A stretch of DNA of 64,000 bases from Leishmania donovani (taxonomy: Eukaryota > Euglenozoa > Kinetoplastea > Trypanosomatida > Trypanosomatidae), in contig NC_018253.1 of the NCBI RefSeq assembly GCF_000227135.1, forward strand, positions 239,477 through 303,476. Reading direction: 5' to 3'. The stretch's first letter is position 1; each line of letters opens with the position of its first letter. Below, piece after piece: positions 27,394-37,363 of this stretch. The translations under genes were made by a program, and so were the position numbers. The notes beneath the pieces were generated by a model. That model was not told where the DNA came from. It saw only the letters and a list, made by a program, of their open reading frames with translations, and did not search any database.

Positions 27394-29463
27394 TTAGAGG
27401 ACCCCCTCCCTCGGTTTCGGCAAACTGCTCTTGGTGATGGAGGCCACGGTGTGAAGGTCGCGCTTGTCGAGGCCCATCTCCAATGCCAGCTGACGCGTTC
27501 GCAGCGGGATAAACTGATTGTCCGTGCTGACCTCGCGCATCATGGGCCCGCAGGAGAGCCGGTGACCCTCCCAGTGTCGCCACTCCACCGGCCTGCCACA
27601 GTCCAGGCAGAGCACAACTTGATGCTTCTCCCTGTGCGGCCCCAGCAGCTCGAGGGACACGGTCTGGTTGCAATCGATGCACCAACGCACCGAGTGCACG
27701 CACGCTGCCCAATGCTCGAAGAAAGAGTCGGTCGGCACGAACTGCTTGCAGTTGCGGCACCACTGCTCTTTGGCGGTGCTGATCGGCTTGCCGCTGATCT
27801 TGTGGTAGTAGATGCGTGTCGGCTCGTGCACCATGCCGTCGAGATTGGCGAAGTCCGACGTGTTGCGAATGGTGAAGTCCGAAAAGCTGCGCTGATGCGC
27901 GAGGAGGTTGCCGAGGTCGTTCGTGTCCGCCATGCGGCGCCCGTTGAGGTTGACAAAGAACACGTGGGGATAGGTGAGTATGTTCATCGGGCAGATACGC
28001 TTGCGCGGGAAAACGGGGAACTGCTGCAGCTCGTATCGGATCTCTGGGTAGAAGGGGTGGTAGCACACCACCCGCATCCGGGGGATGTCGACGGTGCGGT
28101 GCTCACGAGGGAAATGGATGGACAAGAAGTGCGGCCCCACCTGCATCACCTCGCCAACCGCGCCGCCAGGCACCCCGTAATGCTCCTGGCCATCGAGGAG
28201 GAGGTGCACCCGACTACCAACGTCGACGCTGAGGGAGTCGACCAGTCCTACCGATGTCGCCGAGGAAGAGTGTACAAGCATGTTCACGAGGAAGTTACCC
28301 ATCTCTGTCCGCTTGAGTTGGCGGTAGCGCAGCGGCATCTCCTTTACGGCGGGCTGGCGAGGAAAGCGGAGCATCATGCGGGTGGCGACGAACGAGTTGG
28401 AAGTCATGTCGTCGTTTAGCAGCGCCAGCGCAGAGGAAGAGGACGAGAGTGACGTCTGGCCTGAGGCGGGATCGTTGACCGCCCCCTCGTCATCCTTTGT
28501 CGCTTCGAGCGCCCCTTCCGGCCCGTCGGGCGAGTCGGCAGCCACTGCCTCGCCCGGGAAGCTGGCCCACTGAGCGATGCTCATGGCGTCCTCCTCCTCG
28601 ATTTCACCCTCTTCGTCTTCGCCTTCCCTTGCTGTCGCGGTGCCCTTCTCGGCTTCCGTCGTGGAGCTCGACCAGGAGAAGAGCCGCGACTCCGGCTTCT
28701 CCTTCATCGACAACTTTTCCAGCTCCTTCATCTGCGGCAGCGTTAGTGCACCATAGAACGCCAGCTCGGTTAAGCGCCGCAGCTCCTTCTCTTTCTGCAC
28801 GTGAGACTTGTGCAGTAGCGTCTGCAAAGGAAATAGCACCTCCCACTGCTCCAGCTGGAAGAGGTAGCCGCCAGTGTCGCTGGTGGGATGGACGGGCAGC
28901 CGCCAGAAGTCGGCCGCGGCATACACACGCAGCCCGCCAAACGGCGTGCTCGGCTGCCCACGCAACCGCCGCGCCACCGCGTCCATCGAGAGCAGCACCG
29001 TCGGCTGCACAAGCTCTAGCGCATCGAGTATCAGAACATCGATGTTGCAGAGGCTTGGAAGGCTGCTTGCGAAGGTAGACTCCACGAGGCGCACATGCCG
29101 CTCCAGGGTGCCTTCCAACTGTTCCTGTGAGGGCAGCTCGTCGCGGCTAACACGCATCCCGATGAAAAAGTTGATCAGGTACCCATCCAGCCGCGCCGCC
29201 CGCTGGTTGTCTGCGGAAACGAAGGCCACCCGCTGCCCCTTCTTTTCGCACTGCAGGCCTATCGCCTTCAGCAGATTCAGCTTGCCGGTCCCGTGGTGGC
29301 CGCAGAAGAGTACGTTGCATGCAGCATGCCGCGCCTCTCTCGCTTTCGCTTGCGTCGACGCAGCGCCAACGTGGTGCAGGCGGCGGAAGTCGCCGGCAAA
29401 CCCGGCCGTGTCCACCTCGCGGAGGAGGTGGGCAAAGAAGCGCGAGAGACTGCGCTGAAGCAT
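27394..29463 (-). CDS. Degenerate PIF1-like helicase with three C-terminal zinc fingers
   Basis: The 689-residue protein follows the PIF1 layout but has altered motifs. Walker A is VLFCGHHGTGKLNLL (51-65), with Leu where Ser/Thr follows the Lys. A PIF1-like FVSADNQRAARLDGYLINFF stretch follows (81-100). Walker B reads VLILDALEL (143-151), DA rather than DE. STPFGGLRVYAAADFWRLPV (172-191) matches PFGGxQ..GDFxQLPPV without the Gly and Gln. A 2B-like segment near GSRVHLLLDG and EVMQVGPHFL is kept, but the SIHKSQG motif is not. The C-terminus has three CxxC...H...C/H fingers at residues 569-588, 595-614 and 619-638. The N-terminus (MLQRSLSRFFAHLLREV) is a good mitochondrial presequence. T. brucei has several mitochondrial PIF1 paralogues, including a divergent one (PIF8) needed for kinetoplast maintenance. 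This could be that type, but I cannot assign it. Confidence 0.8.
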   Translation of the reverse strand: MLQRSLSRFFAHLLREVDTAGFAGDFRRLHHVGAASTQAKAREARHAACNVLFCGHHGTGKLNLLKAIGLQCEKKGQRVAFVSADNQRAARLDGYLINFFIGMRVSRDELPSQEQLEGTLERHVRLVESTFASSLPSLCNIDVLILDALELVQPTVLLSMDAVARRLRGQPSTPFGGLRVYAAADFWRLPVHPTSDTGGYLFQLEQWEVLFPLQTLLHKSHVQKEKELRRLTELAFYGALTLPQMKELEKLSMKEKPESRLFSWSSSTTEAEKGTATAREGEDEEGEIEEEDAMSIAQWASFPGEAVAADSPDGPEGALEATKDDEGAVNDPASGQTSLSSSSSALALLNDDMTSNSFVATRMMLRFPRQPAVKEMPLRYRQLKRTEMGNFLVNMLVHSSSATSVGLVDSLSVDVGSRVHLLLDGQEHYGVPGGAVGEVMQVGPHFLSIHFPREHRTVDIPRMRVVCYHPFYPEIRYELQQFPVFPRKRICPMNILTYPHVFFVNLNGRRMADTNDLGNLLAHQRSFSDFTIRNTSDFANLDGMVHEPTRIYYHKISGKPISTAKEQWCRNCKQFVPTDSFFEHWAACVHSVRWCIDCNQTVSLELLGPHREKHQVVLCLDCGRPVEWRHWEGHRLSCGPMMREVSTDNQFIPLRTRQLALEMGLDKRDLHTVASITKSSLPKPREGVL

Positions 29464-29526
29464 GACTCGCGGGCGCAGACACACACACGCACACAAAGAT
29501 GGCAGCCTGGCGCACGTTATCGTGCA

Positions 29527-29575
29527 CTGTTGAGAACAGCAGGAAAGGTAAGTACTGTGAAAGGGAGCGGGAGAC
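29527..29575 (-). promoter_or_regulatory. Predicted splice acceptor for the PIF1-like gene
   Basis: The minus strand reads a C/T-rich stretch ending CTGCTGTTCTCAACAG at 29527-29528, giving a leader of about 63 bases to the ATG at 29463. Confidence 0.4.
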
Positions 29576-31163
29576 CGTGAAGGATACAGCAACAGAATGC
29601 CCCCCCCCCCTGCTTTCACTCCTTGTCTTCCCTCTCTCAATGAAGGGAGGGGTAGGGCGGAGAATGGGGAGGGCGTGGTTCACGAGCCCAAGACAGATGA
29701 GTCTGTGTCCGTCAGAGGGGGGAAGCGAGCAATGCAACAACGCAGCTATCGACAGCAAACGACATCAACGGAGTTTTCCGTTTCGGTTTCCTTTCTTTGG
29801 CTTTAGTGTCTGTGATGAGGAAGATGAAAAGTCGTGTGTGTGTCTGTCGGCGTGAGAGAGTCTAACGCGTCATGTACAGCAACGCCGCGCGCCCCTCGAC
29901 CCGATCTCCTCCGCAGCTCGGCGTAGACACCCACAGACACAACGGCAACCAGGGAATCACGGCTCTGTGCTCCGCTCTCCTGTCCTTCGTGTTCGCCCAA
30001 GAGACCTCTCTCTCCAAGTGTCTGGCCTGCTGTATGTATATGTGTGGGGGGAGGGAGGGAGGAGACACCGAGGGGGAGGAGCAAGTGGGTAGGTAACTAC
30101 TCTTGCGGAGACAGCTGTGTGAAAGAGGGGAGGAGGGGGAAGATGAGGTTGAGAGTGAAGGCGCGTAGGAGAGGGAGTATATGAGAAGCAGAGTGGGTGA
30201 GCGGGGCGGCATGCACCACATGCGTCAGCGAGGGAAGGGAGGGGGAGGTGCGGCAAGCGAGCGAAAGGGAGAAGACGGCGTGCCAGAAGAGGCACACGAC
30301 GTAGCAAAGGGTTCTCTGGATCTGCGAGAGCGAAGAGGTGCACCGTATGCGGTGGAACATGTCAGAGTGCACCGTGGTGTCATTGCCACTCACATCACCG
30401 TGCAACAAACTCAAGCACACGCACACACATGCGTGTGCCGTTTCTTCTCGAGGGAGGGAGAGGGAGCGGCGGCTCTCGCCCGGCTCACCTTCCCCCCCCC
30501 ACCACCCTACCCCGCCTCTGAGCCTTCAACGGCCGCGCGTGCCTGATGCCCTCGACGCAACTACTCGCGCCAGTGAAGAGGTGCAAAACGCAGCAAGCAC
30601 GCCAACACACACACACACATCGGCGTGTTCCGCTGCGAGCCGCGCCACGTTGGTCTTGGCACCCGTCCATGGAACTGCGAGCATGTGCGGCATCAGCCGA
30701 GCCTCTCGCCCTTCTTGTTCCTATTCGCCCATGTCAGACAACCACCCACACGCAGGACGTGATATGCCGCCGGCGAACGGCATACGCGCACACGTGGGTG
30801 GGCAAGCCACATACACGCACCCTCAACAAAGCAAGCGGCGGCTACGTGTAGAGGATTTGCGGCAGCACCGATAACCTTCGCCGCAGGTGCCCGATGGGAA
30901 AGCCGTGGGAGAGGAAAGGGGAAGGGGGGCGGCGGCATGGAGGTCTGCCATTGCACACCTGGCAGCGCTCCTATCGCCCAGGGCGAGGCGCGCGCTGGAG
31001 CTTCACGTGTGCCGGGCTCAAGGACCTGCTCTCCAGAGAGATTGTTTTTTTTTTGCCTCGCACATGGTCCTCGTCTTCCTTGGCGACTTTCTCGGTCAAA
31101 CACATACACACGCTTAGATACGCAGGGAGACACAGAGGGATAGGAAGGGAAGGAGGGAGACAC
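29576..31163. other. Spacer between the DNAJC11-like and PIF1-like genes
   Basis: No gene is seen in 1.6 kb. It includes the 3' untranslated region of the DNAJC11-like gene. Purine-rich plus-strand blocks occur at 30045-30085, 30120-30180 and 30225-30280. A T run lies at about 31043-31053, and short CA runs near 30416-30432 and 30607-30620. Confidence 0.45.
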
Positions 31164-33695
31164 TCAAGGCTTGATTAGGTGCTCTCGCTGCGGCAGCTCT
31201 ACTTCCTCGTCATCCTTGAATACCGCCATGTGCTTGCGCTTGCGAAACCAGTACACAATCTTTAGATTCTGGAGCTCTGGCGTGTACGGATCAGGGTTGC
31301 AGAAACCGACCAGTGAGCTCTTCGTGCCTGCGGGCAGCGTCAGCGCCGAGTCACGCACCAGGTTCTGCATCGCGATAGTGACGTCGATGGACAGCGGAAT
31401 GGCGTCACTGCGCATTGAGCTGTGCCGCGCCTCCGTGTCCGCCTCGGCCTCCAACGAAGCCTTAGCGGTGCCGCGGCGCCGCATCCACCCTCGGACGAGG
31501 CGCTTCACCACACGAGCCATAATCTGCGACGGCCACCACCCGGACGGCGAGCGATTCACCCCCGGTGACACCGGGGGCACGATCTCGGCGAACTGAGGCT
31601 CAATCACACCGTAGCGAGCGTTGATAATAACAAGGCCACCCTTCCGCTCCTCCTTCGCGCGGCTCATCAGCACCAGGCTCTCGAGGGCGAGCTGCTCCAT
31701 ACGAGCCCTCTCTCGCGCCACGTCCATCTCCGCAATGTGCAGTTCACGCTGCTCGGTGTAGTACCGGATCGCCTTGGCGCGGGCGTAGGGCCGGTAGAGC
31801 ATTGATCCGATGCGGTACAGCGTCAGTGGCGCGGACAACCACATGAGCGCGTGGCTCACCTTGGGCGAAATAAAGACGATGATGGGGACGGAGATGCGGT
31901 GGCGGCCGCGGGCGTACAGGATGGATACCTGATTCACAACGGCGAACTGCGCACTTCGCACAATGAAGAAGGGCGGTGCGATGGGACTGACGGCATAGGG
32001 CACGACTGCCGTGAAGGCCAGGCCGTACCGCTGCGTCTTTGAGGGTAAGTACCAGGCCTCAATGCCAAAGGTCGACTGCCCAGCGAGCGGTGAGCAGTTC
32101 ACCGAGTACTGCATCCGGCCGTACACAGGCGGGTGCTTGGGGTCCTTCGTGTCCACGCCCAGCACGAACTTCTTGCCGGTGAAGGCGGTGACGTACATGT
32201 TGTGGAACGCCATGTAGGTGCTGAGGCCCTGCTGCACATCCTCCGTAAAATCGTTGAAGCTGGAACGGAAGTAGCCGTGCTCAGTGAGCGACATGGCCAG
32301 CACATTCTCCAGCTCCGCCGTCGCCGACATCTTGCGCGTTAGGGTGAGCTCCAGCTTCTGCAGTAGCGCCGAGTTCGTCAATACAGTGAGCTTCGCCTTT
32401 AGCGTCCACAGCGGGTTCAGGGCACGCGCCTGCATGACGCACCACTTCAGCCCATTCACGGCCATGCGCAGCGACGTTTCATACGTACGCACGTCGTCGG
32501 GGCGGTACTCTGCCGCGGTGGTGAGGCTTGTGGTCGTCTTCTGCATCCGTGAGGTGCTGTCCGTGCGGAAGGTGAGGGAGAGCCGCGGCGCGACGAGATG
32601 CTGGAAGGAGCTTCGGAACGTCATGGACTTGGGCACGACGGCAAACATGAGCGCTTGCGGCACGGGCATGCGGTGCAGCCGCGGCGCCGCTCGAGGCAAG
32701 GCACCACCGCTGCTGCCGGAGAGGGACGGTGCAGACGCCTCCCCGGCGGCCAGCCCTCGCATCCGCTGTCTGAGTTGCTGCTGCACCTCCTGGTTCGGGA
32801 TTAGCACAATGTGACGCTGGCCATCGATGACGACCTCCTTGGCCGTGAGTTGTGCCTGCACCGCGGCAGCCGAGGCAGGGGGAGCGCCTTTCTCAACCAC
32901 TCTGGCCGCTGTGGTATTCGCCGGCGGTGTCGCGCTCTGCAGTGGCGCTGCTGCAGGAGCGGGTGCTGACGGAGCTGTTGTGGAGGTGTCGCCAACAGGG
33001 AAGGAAGTGGTGGCGGACGCGGTCATGGGTCGCGTCGCCGTCTGCTGCTCGTGGAGCGATGATGGGGCGGGCTGAGGCTGCTCAGACGGTGGCTTTTCGT
33101 CTTCGGAACTGTCTCTGCCTCCGTGGGTGCTCGACTCAGCGTCGTCGCCGTCCTCGACGCCGCTGCTGCTGCTGCTGCTGCCAATGCCCTCACTCGGCCC
33201 TGGGAAGCTGAACAAGTGGGCGGTGGAGAAGCTCACCGTTGTCTGCGAGGTCGCCGAGAGCATCTGTGCGGTGCGCAGCAGCTGCGCTTCTCTGTCGAGA
33301 GACAAGATGTAGTTCAAGATGTCCTCGCGCCGGTAAAGTCCGGCTGGGACGAGGGCCAACCGCTGGATCCCCTTGTCACCGCCTGCGTCATACGCAGCGC
33401 GCTGCCGCTCGTCGGACAGCACTACGTAGGCATCCTGCAGCTCCTGGAAGCGCTCGTTCATCAAGTTCTGCACCGTGTCGCATTGACTCGCGTGCTTGTC
33501 CGTATGATAACGCTGACTGAGGAACAGAAACGCACGGCGTATATCCTGCTGCGTCGCCTTTGGAGAAACGCCGAGGCGGGCGTAGTATCCGGACGGGTCT
33601 GCTGTCGTTGCAGGGACGCTGTCTAAGCCACTGCCGTCGGTCCCATCATCGTCGCGCAGCAACTTGGCCGCGCGAATCGTGTCCTCGTCGTCCAT
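31164..33695 (-). CDS. DNAJC11-like J-domain protein with HTD in place of HPD
   Basis: The 843-residue protein starts with a J domain (about 36-105): GYYARLGVSPKATQQDIRRA, then LSQRYHTDKHASQ, then FQELQDAYVVLSDERQRAAY. The catalytic HPD loop is HTD (64-66). DKGIQRLALVPAGLYRREDI and VSFSTAHLFSF after it match DNAJC11 rather than general J proteins. Residues 190-310 are Ser/Ala/Thr-rich linker. The long middle part reads as beta strands (for example LSLTFRTDSTSR and QRYGLAFTAVVPYAVSP). The C-terminal region has the DUF3395 pattern: GGLVIINARYGVIEPQ, IDVTIAMQNLVRDSALTLP, and LVGFCNPDPYTPELQNLKIV with YWFRKR. DNAJC11 in animals is an outer mitochondrial membrane protein linked to the MICOS-containing complex. 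A similar mitochondrial role is inferred. Start is the first ATG. Confidence 0.85.
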   Translation of the reverse strand: MDDEDTIRAAKLLRDDDGTDGSGLDSVPATTADPSGYYARLGVSPKATQQDIRRAFLFLSQRYHTDKHASQCDTVQNLMNERFQELQDAYVVLSDERQRAAYDAGGDKGIQRLALVPAGLYRREDILNYILSLDREAQLLRTAQMLSATSQTTVSFSTAHLFSFPGPSEGIGSSSSSSGVEDGDDAESSTHGGRDSSEDEKPPSEQPQPAPSSLHEQQTATRPMTASATTSFPVGDTSTTAPSAPAPAAAPLQSATPPANTTAARVVEKGAPPASAAAVQAQLTAKEVVIDGQRHIVLIPNQEVQQQLRQRMRGLAAGEASAPSLSGSSGGALPRAAPRLHRMPVPQALMFAVVPKSMTFRSSFQHLVAPRLSLTFRTDSTSRMQKTTTSLTTAAEYRPDDVRTYETSLRMAVNGLKWCVMQARALNPLWTLKAKLTVLTNSALLQKLELTLTRKMSATAELENVLAMSLTEHGYFRSSFNDFTEDVQQGLSTYMAFHNMYVTAFTGKKFVLGVDTKDPKHPPVYGRMQYSVNCSPLAGQSTFGIEAWYLPSKTQRYGLAFTAVVPYAVSPIAPPFFIVRSAQFAVVNQVSILYARGRHRISVPIIVFISPKVSHALMWLSAPLTLYRIGSMLYRPYARAKAIRYYTEQRELHIAEMDVARERARMEQLALESLVLMSRAKEERKGGLVIINARYGVIEPQFAEIVPPVSPGVNRSPSGWWPSQIMARVVKRLVRGWMRRRGTAKASLEAEADTEARHSSMRSDAIPLSIDVTIAMQNLVRDSALTLPAGTKSSLVGFCNPDPYTPELQNLKIVYWFRKRKHMAVFKDDEEVELPQREHLIKP

Positions 33696-35518
33696 GTGTA
33701 TATGTCGTCCCCCTACAATAACGGTGCTTCAAGAGAAGCAGAAAGAAGGCCGCGAGGATGAGGTGATGTGACAACGGCGTAGCGAGGCACACACAAAGGG
33801 CCACAGTGTGTGTGTGTGGCGGGGAGACACGGAAAGGGGGGAGGGAGAAGGAGAGGGAGGGATTAGACCAGCTGCACGACTCGGAACGCACAAAACGAAG
33901 AGTGCGACAAGCTCGTCACGGAGTTGGCGCGCAGGGGAGGGAGGCGTACGTGCGCGAGCGAGCCGAGATAGCTTGGCCAGACGCGCTGCGCCGCAGACAG
34001 AGAAAGAAGCGAAAGAGAGAGGAATCAACACAGCTATGCGGTCAGCCGAATTCCGTGAGGGCGATGCAGCTGTCAACACACAGAAACACAGGCGCACGCG
34101 CACACGCACCAGTGCCGGCTCCAAAGGCGAATTGTATTATGTCAGCGTGTCCATTTCTCTGCCGTGCAGCATGCGCTCCGCTCCGCTCTGCCCCCGGCCC
34201 GTCACAGGCCCACCTCCCGTCGTGCGAAGCAGCCGCGCACACAAGCCAGCACGGCAACGCGCCGACACCATCATCTGAGAGCAGGGCCCGCGCACCAAAC
34301 GCTACCCACACCCGCCTCGCAGGCGCCCGCATTGTGCCGGTTGGCGACTGGTGCGTCCCCCTCGCGGTGGTGCAGGCCCCACACACCCACACCCACACAC
34401 ACACATGCCAGTGGGCAGTGTGAGGGCCGGCTGTGATGCGCTCGAGTCACGCTGGCACGCCGCCCGTCACATGGATGGCACAACCGAGCTCACGGTCGCA
34501 GGTCGCCCCGACGCAGCGCCGCCCAGGACCTGTCCACAGACATCAGCAGCCATGCATCGCTCTAGCTTCGCTACGTCGTAGGCGCTTGAGTCTGCCGCCA
34601 CCAGAAGCGGTTCGGCATTTTTGGCAGGGGGATAGAGGAGGGAGGGAGGGGCTCTACACAGGTGATGGATTGATAACGCGTGCAACACACCTCCGCCTGC
34701 CCATCTGCGGCTATGTGCGGGTGTTTGTCTGTCTGGCAAAAAGAACTCAACCGCGCTAATCAGCGGGCGGAGTTGTACGTGTCTTTGCAGCTGTGGCGGT
34801 GGGATCGGGTGGAATGAGGTGGGGCCAAGCGAGGAGCTTCAGTGCAGGAGAGAGACGACGTGGGAGAGGGAGCAGCAAGCGAGGGGGTCGGGGAAGGGAA
34901 GAGGGCGTGGGGTGGTTCGGTGCTGCTTTAGCAGGCGTCCAGCCGCGACTGCCTACGCCCCGTGCCACTCCCTCCCTCTGTTTCCCTTCCACGCGTGACC
35001 GCGGATTGCAGGCGCTCTGCCACTCACGCCACACGCACAGACTCCCACACGAGCGCACGCGCGCCCGGATGGCACGAATCAGCCTGCCCGTTCTTTGCAG
35101 TGTGGATGGCGTGTGCATGCGTGTCTAAATCCGCAACACCGAGCAGTCTGAGTGAAGCTCGCACGAACGGGTGGCTTGAATGGAGAAGAAAAAACGAGAG
35201 AAGGGCCGGCATGAGCAGCAGCAGCTGTAGCAGTAAAGGCGACACCGTTCCGTAGTGTGTTGCCTTGCTGTCTCTAAATCTGGGCGCAACGCTGGGTGTG
35301 AGGCTGAACGCGCGAGGGCGCACGCCCTTGTCGGGCACACACGTCAGCCACAGCACGCTAGGCGAAAGAGGAAGACGAAGTGGAAGGCAGCATATTTTGC
35401 TCCCACTGGACGGGGAAAGCAGAGACACTCGCCCACACACCCACGCGCGCACACACATGCGGGAGTGAGGGTGGCGAACACGCCACTGCCAGCGGCCGAC
35501 ACATCGCTCTCCCTGCCC
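33696..35518. other. Spacer between the PH-like and DNAJC11-like genes
   Basis: No gene is seen in 1.8 kb. Near the DNAJC11-like start the minus strand is C/T-rich (33726-33770) and has AGs at about 33714 and 33730, the probable acceptor region. A block at about 34030-34600 differs in composition and is listed separately. Confidence 0.45.
34030..34605. repeat. Compositionally distinct block, possible degenerate SIDER-type retroposon
   Basis: About 570 bases that are C-rich and mixed in composition, unlike the purine-rich spacer on both sides (33820-34030 and 34620-34660). It lies in the probable 3' untranslated region of the PH-like gene. Leishmania SIDER elements are known as roughly 550-base degenerate repeats in that location. 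I cannot align it to a consensus here, and I see no terminal repeats or A tail. Confidence 0.22.
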
Positions 35519-37363
35519 TCAGTCACTGGAGGAGACGGCACCGTGCGCGTACGCTTCGTTGTAGCCGGTGGAGCCTGTTGTATTGTCCACCACGGCGGCC
35601 AGCGGACTGTAGCGGGACGCCCACCGGCTTGCTGCACCCCACCCAGCCGCGTTGACACTGCTCGACGGTCGTCCCCACACGCCGGGCACGCCATACGTCG
35701 AGTTCGGCGCCGTCAGCTGCTGCAGCACATGGTACCAAACGTCGAACTTGCTTCGAATCTCCGTCGCGAGGCTGATGCAGCGGTGTGGTGTGTTGATGTT
35801 CATGCGGTAGAAGAAGCGCACCGGCGCCTCCAGCTGCAGGCACTCCGGCGTTACGCTCGTGATGGTGGACAGCTTCACCTCGGAACTGAGGACAGCGCTC
35901 TTCTTCGACGAAAGGGACCACATGAGAGTGCCGCGCTGCAGGTTCAGCCAGACGTAGCGCTGGTGCACGTGTTTGATGCGCGTCCACTTGTAGAACCAGT
36001 CACCAAGCTGCAGTTTCTCGAGTGTTGCGCTCAGCAGCACTTCCATTTCGGCCCGCTCCTCGGCCGTTGACGGGTGCGCCGCGTCGAGAAGACGCTGCAT
36101 CATGCAATCCCCTTGGCTTGCGCGGCTGACCTCGAGGCCGTAGACCCGCGTGGCCATCGCCTGCGGGTAGATACGGAATCCAGGTGGCGGGAGGTACTGC
36201 GGGTTCTCCGCGAACTCTGCAAAGTCCTGTCTGCGAAAGGGGTTTCGCTGGGTGTACGCCGTCTGCGCAACGTAACCTTGGCCTCGGATCTCGCCCTGGC
36301 GGCGCAGCTCCTTTTGAGCCATCAGCTGCGCGTCAGCCTTGTTGGGTGCCGGTGCGGCGACCACACGCCTGTCCGCCGTTGCTCTGGCTGGCCCTGCCAC
36401 AACCGTGGAGGATCCACGTGTCGTCGGTGAGTGGGCGGCCGGACTCAGCGCTTGCGCCTGTTGCCGCTTGTGAAACGGCGCACGAGGGACGTTACTTGCC
36501 GCGGTGCTACTGCGAGGTGTGCTACTGCTTGTGCGTGGTGCGGGGCTCCTGGCCTGGTCAACACGTCCCTTGTGACGCTCCGGGCCGCGGATGGGGCTAA
36601 CGGAGTGAAGTGAGACGGCGGCGGGGTGGCTATGGCCGATGGTCATCTGGTCCTTCGCCGTGAGCATGGAAGGCCCAGGTGCACGCGACGTCGGCAGACG
36701 TGGCGGGTGCCCGTCTGCTCTCCATTGCTCCCCCGGGGTTGTACTCAGACTAGAGCGCTGATGTGCGCGTCGCGACACCGGTGGCGGGACCGCACTCGCG
36801 GAACGCTCGCTCGATCTTGCCGGCGCGGGGAGCAGCGTCATCTGCGTCGCTGGTGATTGCCCACCTTGGAGAGCAGGGCTACTGTGTCGGTACTCGTTTT
36901 GCCGACTCTCACGCGCGACCTGCTGTTGTAAGGGCGACATCACAGACGCGGAGGTACTCGCCGACGACGCGGATGCGCGCAGTGGCCGCTGTGTCTTGTT
37001 CGGCTGCGTTAGCTGGTCATCGTGTGGCGGTGACGCAGTCGCTGTGTCTCTACTCCCGGAGGAGTTAGTGCAGGGAACCGACTCGATTAAGGAGGACGTT
37101 GTCGTGGAGGGCGCACTCTTGCACGGGGTCTTTACCGGGGTCGGCCGCTTCGCCAAGGGAGTCGATCGAGCTGACAAAAGCAGCTGTGGAGCTGGAACAG
37201 GTGCGCCGCGGCGCCGCAGCGGCTGGTGAGACGGCTGCTGCTGCTGCTGCTGCTCTACCACATCAGTCTCTCGCGGGCCAGAATCATAGGCATCGAAGGC
37301 GTGCGGCCTCGCATAGGAGGGGTAGCCGCTGTCGACATATCGGCGACGGACAGGGTCAGACAT
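35519..37363 (-). CDS. PH-like (Mcp5-type) domain protein with disordered N-terminus
   Basis: The 614-residue protein has about 360 residues of low-complexity Ser/Pro/Arg/Gln sequence (with a polyQ run near residue 40), then conserved-looking sequence. The C-terminal domain (448-550) begins KLQLGDWFYKWTRIKHVHQR and YVWLNLQRGTLMWSLSSKKS. It continues through strand-like segments to a helix SKFDVWYHVLQQLTAP. This fits the PH-like domain of the fungal cortical anchor Mcp5: GxWxxKY, R..FW....TL.WS, then a C-terminal helix with a Trp. Trypanosomatids have several such proteins, some cytoskeletal. A membrane- or microtubule-associated role is inferred. Before it, QRNPFRRQDFAEFAENPQYL and FRIYPQAMATRVYGLEVSRA may be a separate conserved element. 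Start is the first ATG. Confidence 0.8.
   Translation of the reverse strand: MSDPVRRRYVDSGYPSYARPHAFDAYDSGPRETDVVEQQQQQQPSHQPLRRRGAPVPAPQLLLSARSTPLAKRPTPVKTPCKSAPSTTTSSLIESVPCTNSSGSRDTATASPPHDDQLTQPNKTQRPLRASASSASTSASVMSPLQQQVARESRQNEYRHSSPALQGGQSPATQMTLLPAPARSSERSASAVPPPVSRRAHQRSSLSTTPGEQWRADGHPPRLPTSRAPGPSMLTAKDQMTIGHSHPAAVSLHSVSPIRGPERHKGRVDQARSPAPRTSSSTPRSSTAASNVPRAPFHKRQQAQALSPAAHSPTTRGSSTVVAGPARATADRRVVAAPAPNKADAQLMAQKELRRQGEIRGQGYVAQTAYTQRNPFRRQDFAEFAENPQYLPPPGFRIYPQAMATRVYGLEVSRASQGDCMMQRLLDAAHPSTAEERAEMEVLLSATLEKLQLGDWFYKWTRIKHVHQRYVWLNLQRGTLMWSLSSKKSAVLSSEVKLSTITSVTPECLQLEAPVRFFYRMNINTPHRCISLATEIRSKFDVWYHVLQQLTAPNSTYGVPGVWGRPSSSVNAAGWGAASRWASRYSPLAAVVDNTTGSTGYNEAYAHGAVSSSD

Noticed and set aside
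27115..28419. 434-codon plus-strand frame opposite the PIF1-like gene
   Set aside because: Val/His/Leu-rich composition typical of the complement of GC3-biased codons, and it starts within a spacer GT repeat region. The minus-strand protein explains the locus.
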